A stretch of 64,000 nucleotides of DNA from Neoechinorhynchus agilis (GCA_051530055.1 CM121342.1:11036001-11100000); one strand, 5' to 3'. Shown: positions 22,310 to 33,580, counted from the stretch's first letter. Notes: generated from the letters alone by a model not told the origin. A program made the numbers and translations.

Positions 22310-23940
22310 TTATTGTCTTGAGAATCTCTTCCTCGATTGCAATGGGCTCTTTGTTAAATCTAATAGAATCTACGATGAAGGCCTCCTTTCCTCGCAAAAC
22401 AATACGAATCTCGAACCGCGCCCCTCCATGGTTCTCGCCTTTTCTAAAAACCCTTCAAATGCAGGTCACCAAAGCTTTCCGGTCAGTTAATCCCGCTTAT
22501 CCTTCCCTCCACTCCACGCTGACCAAAAGCATCCGTATAGCCCGCAAAGTATTCCTTTCATCTCGTCTCCCGTCCGTTCCCAATCGAAACTGGTGGCGTG
22601 AAATAAAAAGTGTCACGGGTCTTGGTAGATCCACCCCTTCGCATCTCTCCCCAAATCTGATCTCCTCTCAATCCTTAACTCAAAAAAACCTCTGTCCTCC
22701 TCAAACCTCCCATCCATTGTCCCAACCTCCCTTCTCACTTTTTGACCCGCCCATTCATACATGCCCTTCCTTAGTTTCCCCTCTCGTAATCCTAGAGATC
22801 CTTAAACGCCTGCCCCGCCATTCTTCCCCTAATTCGACTATCCCAAATTGGGCCATTCGTTTCATCATCCAGGAACTTATCGATCCTCTAACGCACATAA
22901 TGAACCTTAGTTTTCTATTGGGCTCTTTCCCATCGTGTCTTAAGGAAGTCCGTGTCGTCCCCATGCCCAAAAACAATAAACGGATTTCCCTTACACCCTT
23001 TCGACCCATCTCTATGCTCTCACCTTTCTCTAAAATCTTAGAAATTTTTTTTAAAACTCGCCTACTTCCCTTCTTCCTCAAAAACATCTCCCCTTCCCAA
23101 CTCGCTTTCCGCCCCAATTACTCTTGCTCTGACGCCCTCTTCTGCATCTACGATACGCTTCTGCGCAGCTTAGATTCCAGTCCAGCATCAACCGTCCGTC
23201 TCGTGCAACTGGATATTTCCAGGGCGTTTGAGTCGGTAGATCACTCCCTTCTCCTCCAATCATGTGCTTCCTTTGGCCTCCCTACCTGGCAACTCGCTTG
23301 GATTTTTTCTTTCCTCTCCAACCGCAAACAATATATCTAATGTGGAAGTCCTTACCCCTCTTCTCTGCCCATATTTGAAGGGGTCCCCCAAGCCGCCGTA
23401 CTTTCCCCTCTCCTCTTTGACATTTTTCTAAATGACCTCCATCCCCTCGCTCCCTCCACCCTAAACCTCTCCCTAAATTTATCCAAATCTTTTGAGCTTG
23501 TCCCCCGCATTTCCAGACGTAATCTTATCCTCGTCCCTCTCCCTCTCCCCATCCACCGCTCCTCTTCTCTCCGAATACTGGGCCTGACTTTCCAAGAAAA
23601 CCTTAAATGGGATGCCCACATTTCATTTACCCTCTCAAAAGCACACCCTCGTCTTTACCTTCTCAAACTCCTCCGGCGTCTCGGCGTATCCAATAAACAC
23701 CTTGCTCACTTTTATTTTTCTGCCATCCTTCCTATCCTTACATACGCTTTCCCCACTTTCCTTGCCCTCTCCGTCAATAGAATATGCTGGACTTCACTCC
23801 CTCCCTCGATGCCCACCTCCACTCCATTTTCTGCAAAAATGCCCTCCGTCTTCTTCAACACCCTCCACAATTTTCTTCTTTCATCTCTAGATATTCTTCA
23901 CCGTTTAGCAAATATAGATGCTGACAAGTTTGTGGATTTG
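22310..23940 (+). mobile_element. LINE (non-LTR retrotransposon) reverse transcriptase remnant, family 1
   Basis: The frame 22318-23340 encodes an RT N-terminal half: ISNRAPPWFSPFLKTLQ, VVPMPKNNKRISLTPFRPIS, MLSPFSKILE, SQLAFRPNYSCSDALF and VQLDISRAFESVDHSLL. After a stop the same strand continues with GVPQAAVLSPLLFDIFLND (QGSVLSP equivalent) and ILGLTFQENLKWDAHI (post-RT region). The YADD catalytic segment is missing because sequence between LNLSLNL and the IPxL region is lost. The + strand is strongly pyrimidine-rich, unlike its surroundings. A second copy lies at 29230-30440 on the other strand. Confidence 0.85.
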
Positions 23941-24049
23941 GCATTTTTTACATAAATAAAACGTGTTTATATAACCTACAACGTCGCCAATAGATTGATA
24001 TGGCAAATATTCTGTGAAGTAGCAAAACCTGAAAAGACGTTTTGTACTT

Positions 24050-25379
24050 GAGGCTTCAAATATCGCAGACCATTCCTTTCATGTTCACTTCGTTTCTTCA
24101 CAATGGAGCTTAACGGTTTAGCTTTCTTCGCTTAGATACAACAATCTGGGTGTTGGGACGCAGCTCCATTGATAGGATTGTTAATTGTAGTGAATAACTC
24201 ATCATCGACGAATGGTGTTGATATCAACAGAGACCATTCCATATTCTTTATTGCTATGCGCCTTCAGTCTTCCCAGGAACTCTACACCCAATGGGTTCTG
24301 GTGTGATACGGATAATGTAGGGCAATAATTGGTTGGGTTTTTAGCGACGATTTATCTATTTTGGCCAATAAGTACATATTCTTTATCTTTCCATTGATGG
24401 AAAGATATTTTTAGTGTATTTCGGGATCACCCTTTCCACTTTTCTTCGGCGCAAGTAAGAATTGATTGAACACCTCTTCTTGTTTCATAGTGGGGCATTC
24501 ATTATTAGATCGGAACTCGGGAAAAGATAGATATCCGCAGCCATCCAATGGTAGTGGTCCTCATCTACTATGCAGAATCCACTACCTCTGTTAAATTTCA
24601 CAATGCGTATGTTCTTAATTCTATTAAGGTCATTCATAGCTAAAATCGGGCGTATGGGCATGTTAGTCTGTTTCCTTTATGTAGCAATGCCTCCATCTTC
24701 CATAATAGAATTGTGTTTCCAACAAAATTGGCCTTGGATATCATCTTCTCCATTTCAACGTCTAGTTTCAAGTTGTAGAGTTTGCCAGAAGGAATGAAGT
24801 CCGCTCCGTAATTGAGCAGCTCCATAATTTTAGGCGTTAAGACAATCTGTGACAAATTGAACAAAGAACCATTTGATATGCGTGTATCAAAGTAATGGCC
24901 CTTAGTGCCATCAATTTTCCACAATGCCGTTCACGTATTTATCAACTCTTCTTCCTTGCAAATCATCCCGATGAAATCTTGGAGAGTTAGATTCATATCT
25001 TGTTCAGATGCCTCCACCATTCCTGCGGAGAAATGGCACATTCGATCCTCTAGTCGTCGTCTGTGTTTACTTAAGTTAGCTTTACTTTAATCAAAAAGGC
25101 TACAATGTGCATCCACTATTGAGTCGATCCATTATACCCAAATGCGGCGCTTCTCAAGTGCATAAAACTGGGGATTACCCGGTATGATTGACAAAGATTG
25201 AGGAACTCGCTTGCTATAACGGTTCTTCTTATCTTTAGTGTAGTAGATTCCATTCCCTTTAATAATAACACATTTATTGTTAAAAAGTACAAAGTATAAG
25301 AGGGCTCATGTACCTTTGGGTCCTCAAATGTACCTATGGGTCTCAAATGTACCTTTGGGTAGATAAGCAGATTCGCCAT
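24050..25379 (-). mobile_element. Penelope-like element remnant (copy A)
   Basis: Reading leftwards on the minus strand: 25379-25116 gives LKIRRTVIASEFLNLCQ and VIPSFMHLRSAAF. 25090-24640 gives LSKHRRRLEDRMCH, ALWKIDGTKG, LSQIVLTPKIMELLNYGADF and LKLDVEMEKMI, the N-terminal PLE region. 24330-24050 gives GVEFLGRLKAHSNKEYG and FVDDELFTTINNPINGAA, matching the better copy at 57.9-59.3 kb. The central RT motifs are missing, and frames change several times. It is a dead, rearranged copy. Confidence 0.7.
25290..25370. repeat. short tandem repeats inside PLE copy A
   Basis: Three ~20-bp units of the form ATGTACCTTTGGGTCCTCAA occur in a row (about 25307-25362). They extend the frame of PLE copy A with repeated residues. 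Confidence 0.6.
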
Positions 25380-25599
25380 AAATCTGCCGTATATGTTTGA
25401 AGATTGAATCGTTTATGTTTTTATGTAGCTCCAATGAATGGGGCAATTTTCTCTGTTTTATGGGATTTTGTTCAAAACGGGGAGATTAATCGAAATATTG
25501 GAACTAACAAATTCTTTTAATTTTTACGTAATAAACAAACATCTTTTGAACATTTAACTTTTATCTTGCCTTCTAGTTTTCTGATTCTATGATCCTAGT

Positions 25600-26180
25600 A
25601 CACAAAATCGAAGTTAACAGTTTCCGATTTTTCTCCATGACGCAGAAATGTCGTAAACTTCGGAGAAATCGGCAATGACCACCGTACATGAAGATTGAAG
25701 GACAAAGTTAAAAATCCCTCACTTTTTTTTCGAACTTTAACAGCATACGAAAAGTATAAATTTGGTGATGATGTGTGGATCTTGACTGTTAAGTTCAGCA
25801 TTTAGTGAATCTCTGTTGTTGTTTGAATCAGTCAGAATGAATACATCGTCCACATAAACCCACCACCGATTTACATGATTATGAAGCTCCAAGAATGTGG
25901 ACTCCCAATGCCGCATATAGATGTCGGCCAAGGTCGGATCTAATGGCGATCCCATGGCTACACCATCTTTTAGATCGTAGATAGCACCCTCAAATTAAAA
26001 GGCAGTCATACTTGTACAGTTCACTACAATTCTTCGATAGTAGCATAGCCGATAATTCGATCGTATTAGTCAATGGGACATTGGTGAACAGAGCGATCAC
26101 ATCGGCCGTAAAAATTCTGTGCAAAATAAACATGGATTCTATAATTTAATATAAGTTTCTTAAATCGAATATTTACAAAC
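25600..26180 (-). mobile_element. Penelope-like element RT fragment (copy B)
   Basis: The frame 25955-25737 encodes MGSPLDPTLADIYMRHWEST and WVYVDDVFILTDS, the RT motifs 4-5 of Penelope-like elements with an intact YVDD box. The flanks carry degraded RT-like sequence. It lies upstream (minus strand) of copy A's N-terminus, so the two are separate insertions or a rearrangement. Confidence 0.7.
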
Positions 26181-26509
26181 TCCCTTAAAACTAAGACGTC
26201 AAGTTTTCGTTCTTCATTTTTTCTTTTGAGACAAATTTCGTCTCCAAATTAATGATGCTCCATATATCAACACTGACTAAAAGCAGTAGATGAAATTATT
26301 CGTGTGTTATATTGTTAGAAATGTGAGCCGTTTCGGTTTTGGATCAGACAATTTATTTCCATGATAAAAAATTGCGAGCGATGAGATAAAATCGCCGACT
26401 AATGATATTAAGTAAAAGAGTATTCAAAATCATTGGAGTAAAAGTGATGTTGTTATCGAATATTCTCATTTATCGTTATTGGTTAAAGCGTATATTGGTA
26501 ATGATGGCC
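26181..26509. other. non-coding spacer
   Basis: AT-rich sequence between PLE copy B and the SINE tandem. Nothing recognised. Confidence 0.4.
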
Positions 26510-26890
26510 TATTTTAAGTTTTACTGGCAAGCCGGTATTGTTATCATCATTAAATTTTAGTCAATCCCTTTCTTGTCCGGCTTATTTTTTTAGGCATAAA
26601 GCCAAACCAATTACATCAGAGAAGTGATATAACCACATAGTCTCTAATGTACGGTTAAGAGTTTGTACATTCCTCCGGATCCTCAGATACCTCCAGGAGG
26701 CGGGACTCATCAGTGAGTTTCCTCCCTTCAGCGGTATTTCGTCCCCTTTGGCTGTGCGCCATTGGTGGTAACGGATTCGAACCATTTGACCCCTAATCGG
26801 GATCACGGGCATTAGTCCACTTGACCACATCGACACAACTACGAAATGTCAAACTCAGCCAGTTTATCGACTCAGGGTGAGCGCTGTGTT
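26510..26890 (-). repeat. tRNA-derived SINE, tandem copy 1
   Basis: On the minus strand: a tRNA-like head with A box TGGTCAAGTGGACTAATG and B box GGTTCGAATCC, then a body with GGGGACGAAATACCGCTG and CTGATGAGTCCCGCCTCC, and a tail ending in TAAAACTTAAAATAG. A head of this shape resembles tRNA-Ser/Leu. The unit is repeated directly from 26891. Confidence 0.75.
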
Positions 26891-27208
26891 CTATTTTAAG
26901 TTTTACTGGCAAGCCGGTATTATTATCATCATTAAATTTTAGTCTATCCCTTTCTTGTCCTGCTTATCTTTTTAGGCATAAAGCCAAACAAATTACATCA
27001 GAGAAGTGATATAACCACATGGTTTCTAATGCACGGTTAAGAGTTTGTACATTCCTCCGGATCCTCAGACACCTCCAGGAGGCGGGACTCATCAGTGAGT
27101 TTCCTCCCTTCAGCGATATTTCGTCCCCTTTCGCTGTGCGTCATTGGTGGTAACGGATTCGAACCACTTGACCCCTAATCGGGATCACGGGCATTAGTCC
27201 ACTTGACA
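26891..27208 (-). repeat. tRNA-derived SINE, tandem copy 2
   Basis: Direct repeat of 26510-26890 with few differences. The copy ends inside the tRNA-like head (after ...TTAGTCCACTTGAC on the + strand), where the LRR pseudogene begins. A head-to-tail pair of this kind suggests tandem duplication rather than two insertions. Confidence 0.75.
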
Positions 27209-27264
27209 AGATTGAGAAGGGCGCATTCGATCTTGACATTTGACTTTTTAGTCCCGATCAATGG

Positions 27265-28738
27265 GATTATCAGTAGACAACTACCGCGATTACAATCTCT
27301 GATTCTTGCCCATAACAAATTGGACCATCGAAATCTTATTGTAATGGAAATATGACAAAATTAAGGCGCGTTGACCTTTCTTACAACTAAATTCAAAGCC
27401 TGACTATGCCGAAAAATGACTTTTGGGAAAATCTATAATGGAACGAAATTCGAATCCACGGTAAGCCATTGAAAAAAAATGATTTGAAATGTATTGGTCT
27501 ACTTCGGAAATTACGAGTACTGGAAATTTCGAGGGATGCAGAGTTAGAATACATCTTCCAGGAAAAATTTAGTTCATATAATTTACGGGAATTTGTAGTA
27601 CGTGGTGGAACAACTCTATATTTTAATCCGAACAATTTGAAGTGGATTTCACGACTTGCGCATATCGGCATTTTGGATGGGAGATTAGAGTCAGTTCCTA
27701 CTAGAAATGGAGCTACAGACATTTCGGTCAAATCTTTGTCATTATCAAAAAACCAAATCAAGATTATTTACAAATCAGATTTTCAAACGTGGAGAAGATT
27801 GGAACGATTGAATCTCTCGTTTAATATTATTGAGTATATCAACGAAACGGCCTTTTCTTTGCTGAGTTACCTCACCGACTTGTTTCTCGATGGAAACGAG
27901 CTATCCAGCTTAAAGGGGGAAATTCTTAGGCACAACACTATTAAGACGTTTCTCCATCTCTCAAAATGGCATAGTGAGTTTACCTCCGAATTTATTTAGT
28001 AACGTTGAATTCCTTGATTATTTCAATCTGCCCTCAAATCAACTACGAAACTTGGACATAATTGACTTGCCTCCAAACTTATTTTGGCACTTAATTGTGA
28101 GCAATAATCCATTAACTTTCATCTTTTCAAATAAAGCGAGGAGCAATTACACTTACATGGAGTTTGTTCTCCTCTCAGAATTTATTCCAGTTCCTACTCG
28201 AGAAGCCCTAGAAACCTATGTTCTATTCAGTGATAAAAAGGAAACGACGAAAGTGACTGTGGTTACAATGAAAAACCTCACAAGAATTCGGTACGTTGAC
28301 AAATTAATCAAAGGGCAAGAGAGGATCTCGCTGGATATTAGTCAAAATTATATATCGACTATTGACAATGAGGACTTTACCTCGTTTCCGCGTCTCCAAT
28401 TTCTTTGCCTTCAATCTAATAAAATTTGGGAAATTACTCCGTATTCGTTCGTTAAATGCAATTCACTGAAAATGCTCGATCTCGCTCACAATCGGTTGAG
28501 GGACATCTATGCCTTGGACGTGTTTTTCAATCTTAATAATTTAATTTTCCTAAATCTTGCTTATAATGAACTTCACAAACTGCCGTACAACGCCTTTAAG
28601 CACCTACGAAACCTCAAACTATTAAATATCTCAAACAATCCGATTCGACATATATTTCTTCGACCTTTGAGGAAAAGCTCAACACTAACTCATCTTTATG
28701 TTAGCAATACAAATATTCAAAGTATATTTAACGTGTGA
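27265..28738 (+). pseudogene. leucine-rich-repeat protein gene, broken
   Basis: A series of leucine-rich repeats on the + strand: LPRLQSLILAHNKLDH, LRRVDLSYN, VKSLSLSKNQIKIIY, LERLNLSFNIIEYI, LTDLFLDGNELSSLK, LQFLCLQSNKIWEI, LKMLDLAHNRLRDIY, LIFLNLAYNELHKLP and LKLLNISNNPIRHI, ending at a stop at 28736-28738. The frame is interrupted by stops near 27350, 27402 and 27448 and shifts near 27970, so the ~490-codon array is not one protein. No signal peptide or membrane segment is present, so the 5' end is lost. The SINE tandem abuts its 5' side. LRR proteins of this type (Toll/chaoptin-like ectodomains) mediate recognition; the exact parent is unknown. Confidence 0.8.
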
Positions 28739-29019
28739 TATGGTAATTTGGAACGATGGAAAAGTAAATTATGGTACTTAGAAAAATAAATTGTTTTTCT
28801 AAAGAAGTGTAATTTTGTTTCGAATAAAAACACACCAATGCTAAAAAATTTTCATTGCAAGCATGTTTCAATGATTCGAATTTTTTACTAAAACGTACTG
28901 ACATCAATCATCTTCTGTCCTATAGTTGTTTTTCAATGCCATTTTGACAACTTCCAAAGGGCTTCAAATAATATTGACAATTTTTAAAATCCTTCTACTG
29001 GTTGTTCAAAAATAAAAAG

Positions 29020-29127
29020 AATAGGACCCATCTACCTTTGGGTCTTCACAAGGACTCGAGTTCAGTGTTTCAAAAAAAAGCGTATCCATTAGTGTGAGAA
29101 TATCCGGTCGAGGTATATCCATTCGGG
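29020..29127 (+). repeat. dispersed repeat, copy 1 of 2
   Basis: Starts AATAGGACCCATCTACC and ends GTCGAGGTATATCCATTCGGG. It recurs at 31037-31141 in the same orientation. The pair brackets ~2 kb of LINE and Gag-like remains. Confidence 0.75.
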
Positions 29128-29229
29128 CGGTCTATCCAGTCGGGGGATGCCCGTTCTGGTGGGGATTGACGCTTATTGTTTGCAGGCGGGCTTGTGAGCT
29201 TGGGTCTATCCTCAAGTTCATTTCAGGTA

Positions 29230-30440
29230 ATGATATCCGAAAAGATTGGGCAGCATGGAAAAAGGAGCGTAGATATAGGGAGGTGCGATGCCGAGGGAGG
29301 ATGAAACGAATTAGGATTACGAGTGTTGTGCTCTTGGGAAAAGGGAGCGATATGTGAAAGAAATTGTGGTGGTAGGCTTGAGAAGCGCTTTGTTTGTTTT
29401 ATGAAAATGGCATCAAGGCATTCGACGAGAGGGGTAAAATCACCTGTGCAAATTATAGATGTTCTTTTATGAAACATTTCAAGACGACGGATTAGAGATT
29501 TTGATAGGTTGCAAAAGTCGGGATAACCGTAGGCGAAGGAGGGTAAAATAAAGCTGAAGTAAAATTTGTAGAGATCGGGCGAAAGGATTCTTAAATGTCG
29601 GAGACGTTTGAAGAGATAATTTTTGAAGGTATTGAGCTTGAGGGAGAGAGTGATGTGCTAGTCCCACTTCAAGTTTAATTAAAATTGGAGACTCCGAATT
29701 CTTAGGAAGGTGACTCGTAGGATGTCATCTAGAAGCTCGGGGGAGGACAGGGTTTCGGAAGAATTAAGGGATCATTTCGAAAATTTTAGAGAAATTCAGG
29801 CGGTTTGTGATTGTTGCAGAAGTCGTTTATGTGTGTGATTTCGTTAGAGGTTAAAGAAAGGGAGAGGTGGGGTGGTGAATGGGTGATGAGGAGTTAGAGG
29901 AGAGAGGTCGTTTAGGAAAATAATAGAGAAGTGGTGACAGCAAAGAACCTTGAAGTACGTCTTTTGTGAGGGGTAGGCTGATAGAGGAGGTAGAACGGCA
30001 GTGAATGTATTGTTTGCGATTGTGAATCTAAGTTTCGAGATAGTTGATCTGCCACGAGTTTAGATCGAAATCGGAGAAGGCCTGGCGAAGGAATGAATTG
30101 TCCACTGAGTCGAATGCTTTCGATAAATCCAATTGAATGAGACGGGTGACGTAATGGGGATTATTGTCGGGGTTACGTAGAGGTGTCATAAATGCAAAGT
30201 AGGGCATCGGTTGCAAAAAATCTGGGTCGGAAACCAAATTGTAGGAGCGATAACTTTTCGTTGAGAAGTGAAAGAGGGCGAGATTTAAAACATTTTCCGA
30301 TGATTTTTGAAAGAGCGCTTAAAATGGATATTGGACGGAATGATTCGGCCGAAATCAGATGTTCTTCTCATGGAAGAAGGATAACTTGAACAGTTTTCAG
30401 ACATGAGGGTGTTACAGAGTGATCGATCGCGGCGAGCAGG
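29230..30440 (-). mobile_element. LINE reverse transcriptase remnant, family 1 (second copy)
   Basis: Minus strand from 30440: FRPISILSALSKIIGK, QFGFRPRFFATDALLCIYD and LIQLDLSKAFDSVDNSFLR, the same motifs as the copy at 22.3-23.9 kb. The 3' half (30000-29230) shows LPQAQYLQKLSLQTSP, TYG-like and CIICTGDF stretches in shifted frames. The + strand is purine-rich, the mirror of the other copy's pyrimidine bias. It is 5' truncated and dead. Confidence 0.75.
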
Positions 30441-30543
30441 GCGCGTTCGATCGATAACTTCCGAACCGTTGTGTGTGTCGTTTCAGATCTACCATTTTTT
30501 CTTGTCTACTCTCATAGTCTATACTCGTTGCTTTACTTGAGGT

Positions 30544-31050
30544 GTGGGATGCGAGATGGATCTTGTCGATTTGGACCGAATAATAGAAAATTTCAAGATG
30601 GGTCCTTTCTTTGGTACCACGGCGAGCGAATGGACAACGTATGTCCGCAGATTTGAACGCCTTCTTTGGGTAAAGGGAATAAGAGTTGATTCCGATTTAA
30701 TGGAAAGTGCCAAGGCGACCTTGTTATTGACATACATGGGCGATATGACCTTAAGTCGGCTAGAAAAACATATGTTCCCAAATTACCCAGGTGATTTGCG
30801 ATTTAACGAGTTGGTTCAGGAAATTGAGAGACTCTTGGGCACCGGCGGTGACCCTGTTTGCTGCGCGGTTCGCGTTCGAACAAGCAAACCGAAATACGAG
30901 GGAGAAATTCGCAGAGTTCGCAGATAGGTTGCGATTTTTGAGTATAGGTTGCAGTTATGGACAGAATCTTAACGAACGACTTAGAGACCGATTTGCAATC
31001 GGGCTGAGGGAGCCAAAGGTGGAAAGGGAAATTTGTAATAGGAGCCATCT
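30544..31050 (+). mobile_element. Gag-like fossil of a Ty3/gypsy-type LTR element
   Basis: The + strand encodes a retrotransposon Gag-like stretch typical of metazoan LTR elements (for example FFGTTASEWTTYVRRFERL, TLSRLEKHMFP and, further on, EFADRLRFLSIGCSYG and LRDRFAIGLREP). It is broken, with at least one disruption. No protease, RT or LTR pair was found nearby, so only a Gag fragment is left. Age is unclear, but the remaining phrase is well preserved. Confidence 0.65.
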
Positions 31051-31141
31051 ACTTTTGGGTCTTCACAAGCACTGGAGTCAGTATTTCAAAAAAAGCGTAT
31101 CCGTTAGGGTGAGAATATCCGGTCGAGGTATATCCATTCGG
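31037..31141 (+). repeat. dispersed repeat, copy 2 of 2
   Basis: Direct counterpart of 29020-29127 with about ten differences. It begins at the right end of the Gag-like fossil and ends exactly where an inverted piece of the LRR gene starts. Confidence 0.75.
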
Positions 31142-31191
31142 GAACTGACTCCAATCTTCCATCCAAAATGTCGATATGCGCAAGTCGTGAA
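31141..31191 (-). pseudogene. 50-bp inverted fragment of the LRR gene
   Basis: The minus strand reads TTTCACGACTTGCGCATATC and on to GGAGTCAGTTCC, matching 27647-27698 of the LRR pseudogene with about three changes. Both ends are abrupt. Confidence 0.75.
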
Positions 31192-32163
31192 AGTAGGAGA
31201 GGCGACCGAACGATCGAAGACAACGACGAGGAGCACCCGTGCAATTTGTACTCTCGATCTGGTTGCAGTGGGCCGAACAGTTGAAAGTTTATAAAAGTTT
31301 TATGGCTTTAGCTTTTCGCCAGAACGATTACATTAACGTTTCATTTGACTTTGTTTCTTCAACAAACTCTAAAGATCCTTACAATTTAGTGCTAAAGTTA
31401 TTTGCTGCTGTTAAAAAAATACATTATTTCCTCCGCTCGAACGCTTTCGAGTGTACCATGAATAAAAATTTATCCCAATTTTAACGAATTATTAATAAAA
31501 AGCCTTATGATCCTTCTACAAATCGAAAACAAATCAATAACAAATCATTATTTTTGCATTTTTTCATGTCGACCAGAAATTAATGTTCAAACGATGAATT
31601 AAGCTCGTTAATTAAGGAATTCACTTTCGCGATTTTAAGATCGAAAAACGTTATTGCAGATGAGGAGGTTAGATTTTATTGAAAAATCGAGAAATCGAAC
31701 GATTTTGGGAAACAATGTCATGAACAATTTTAATTATTTTATTTTGTGTCCGGGTAGCCAGTATATAAATTAATATTCTCAAATTTTCCATTCAGTAATA
31801 TTTCCTTAATGATGAAGTTACTCAACAAAGGAAGCATTCATGTGGAAATCAAAGAAATGCTCAACGTCGATCTTTCAGTGGCATTAAATATTCAGTTTTT
31901 GAGAAGTGGATGGATTGATAGAAACGCGATACAAACGAATTAAACGCCTTTTAAAAAAGGACCTTTTTTCCACCAATGCGAGTGATTTCCAAATATAGCA
32001 ATCCTAACAAATTCTTTTTATAAATTATTTAGCCACTATTTTTGCAGTCAAATATTATTTCCTGCAGTCCTTTATCAATCCACCGCTTCTTAATCAACAG
32101 GATACACAAAGGCGAGAAAGTTAATATATTTTCGAAACAAAGTAACTTTTTTAGAATTTTTAT
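31192..32163. other. non-coding spacer
   Basis: AT-rich sequence between the rearranged block and a SINE. The short frame 31239-31484 (+) has no recognisable family. Nothing else supported. Confidence 0.4.
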
Positions 32164-32290
32164 ATGTGGCTCAGCCGGTAGTCTTTTGAGACGAAATACT
32201 GCTGAAGGGAGAAAACTCACTGATGAGTCCCGCCTCCTGGAGGTATCTGAGAATTCGGAGGGATGTACTTCCGAATGTTTGTTGTCATCA
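32164..32290 (+). repeat. SINE body fragment
   Basis: TGGCTCAGCCGGTAGTCTTT is joined directly to the body segment GAGACGAAATACTGCTGAAG...CTGATGAGTCCCGCCTCC that is also found in the 26.5-27.2 kb SINEs. It is a chimera of the two SINE types seen at 20.3 kb. Confidence 0.65.
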
Positions 32291-32391
32291 CTACTTTTGT
32301 ATTTGTCGTAACCTGATAAATTTGTTGATTTCGCTAAGGTAAAAAATTCATTAAGGATAAATCCAGATACTCAGTGCCTTTTACTAAACTT

Positions 32392-32528
32392 GGGGAAAAA
32401 ATTATATATCCAAGATGACTTTTATTGAAATATTTCGTCCAATCACGCTGGACTTCTTCAGTCAATTTACAACGTGATTGGACGAAATATTTCAATAAAA
32501 GTCATCTTGGATATATAATTTTTTCCCC
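32392..32528. repeat. perfect 56-bp inverted repeat with PLE-like motif
   Basis: Arms 32392-32447 and 32473-32528 are exact reverse complements (GGGGAAAAAATTATATATCC outermost, CCAATCACG innermost) around a 25-nt loop. The right arm plus loop contains GACTGAAGAAGTCC...GGACGAAATATTTCAATAAA, the PLE-like tail motif. Confidence 0.9.
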
Positions 32529-33339
32529 ACGTTCACATATTCATGGATTTTATCTTTAACCTTTAACTATAATTGTCGAAAAGCGATTTTCGCACGTTTT
32601 GCTTTACAGTCAGAATTGCACGTCTACTTTCACATTGGTTTGCTCTTGAAGGCTGTGTAGTAAAAGACTTGCATTATCTTACCGATCACTACGTTTCTTC
32701 GATGCCTGGTGATTTGTTGTTATAAAAGCTCTTGTATGTCTGCTTAATCTGAAAAAGTTCATGAACACGACCGAAATCGTCATTGCATTATGTATTTGCG
32801 GCAAGTCGAGCGCTGTTTTGGTCGTTATCCACTCCACGGTTTAGTTCAGTCCGAAAAATAGAGGTAACTTTAGTGATTTTCTGCATATACTCAATTTTTA
32901 GCATTACTATTCCGAATGTCTCCATTTAAAAACCATAATAAATACCAGCATCACAAATCCTGAATCACAATACAGCAACTGAAGCCTATGATGTGGCCTT
33001 GAAGATTACTCATTGATGATCAAGATTGTTGTGTTAAGCAACGAAAGTTTAAGTTATAGATCCCGAAGTTCTTTCAAAGAGTCAAATCAAGAGGTTCAAA
33101 ATTGCTCGGTAATTTTATACGATCCTTCAGGGTACATTTGAATGCCATGGCCAGAATGTGATAAATGTATTTTACATGATGGTCCTTAAGAAAGCCTCCA
33201 AGAACCTTCAATATAATGTTGTTTTATTGGCGTATAATTTTGATGTATTAATTACCCTAGATTGAACACACGATATCCCTTAGTTAAACTTCAATCGTGC
33301 CATTGATATATTTTCTGTCGCTTTCCCGCTACTTGTTTC
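32529..33339. other. non-coding spacer
   Basis: No gene or repeat recognised; scattered short frames only. Confidence 0.4.
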
Positions 33340-33344
33340 ACCCA

Positions 33345-33580
33345 AGAGGGAGATCGTTAAAGACGAATATATTTCGACACTGATTGGATCAGTCATTGTC
33401 TCCTCGCTTAAGGAGTTGACGATTCCGGATTCCCGAGTCAAAACGAAAACAATCATGTGGTGTGTGTTGTGACAAATTCCTCTGTAATTTTTAAATTGGA
33501 TTGGTCAAATGACTCGGATCCAATCAGTCGAAATATATATACATTCGTCTTTAATGCAATCTCTCTCAAGTGTTGACAAG
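33345..33580. repeat. imperfect inverted repeat with PLE-like motif
   Basis: Arms at about 33348-33410 and 33510-33578 share TTAAAGACGAATATATTTCG and CTGATTGGATC in opposite orientation. Read on the minus strand, the left arm has CTCCTTAAGCGAGGAGAC...GTCGAAATATATTCGTC, the same general form as the PLE-like tails. Confidence 0.6.

Noticed and set aside
26582-26836. Minus-strand frame of 84 codons over the SINE
   Set aside because: It coincides with the SINE body and is repeated in copy 2 without being kept open; not a gene.
26760-26850. Possible genuine tRNA gene (good A and B boxes)
   Set aside because: The same sequence recurs with a shared non-tRNA body and tail at other sites, so it is the head of a SINE; the acceptor stem and anticodon arm are not clean.
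32164-32290. Single-unit hammerhead ribozyme in the SINE body
   Set aside because: The two core phrases are in the wrong order for a single-unit fold and stems I/III with a cleavage triplet are not visible; kept only as a dimer-based idea.
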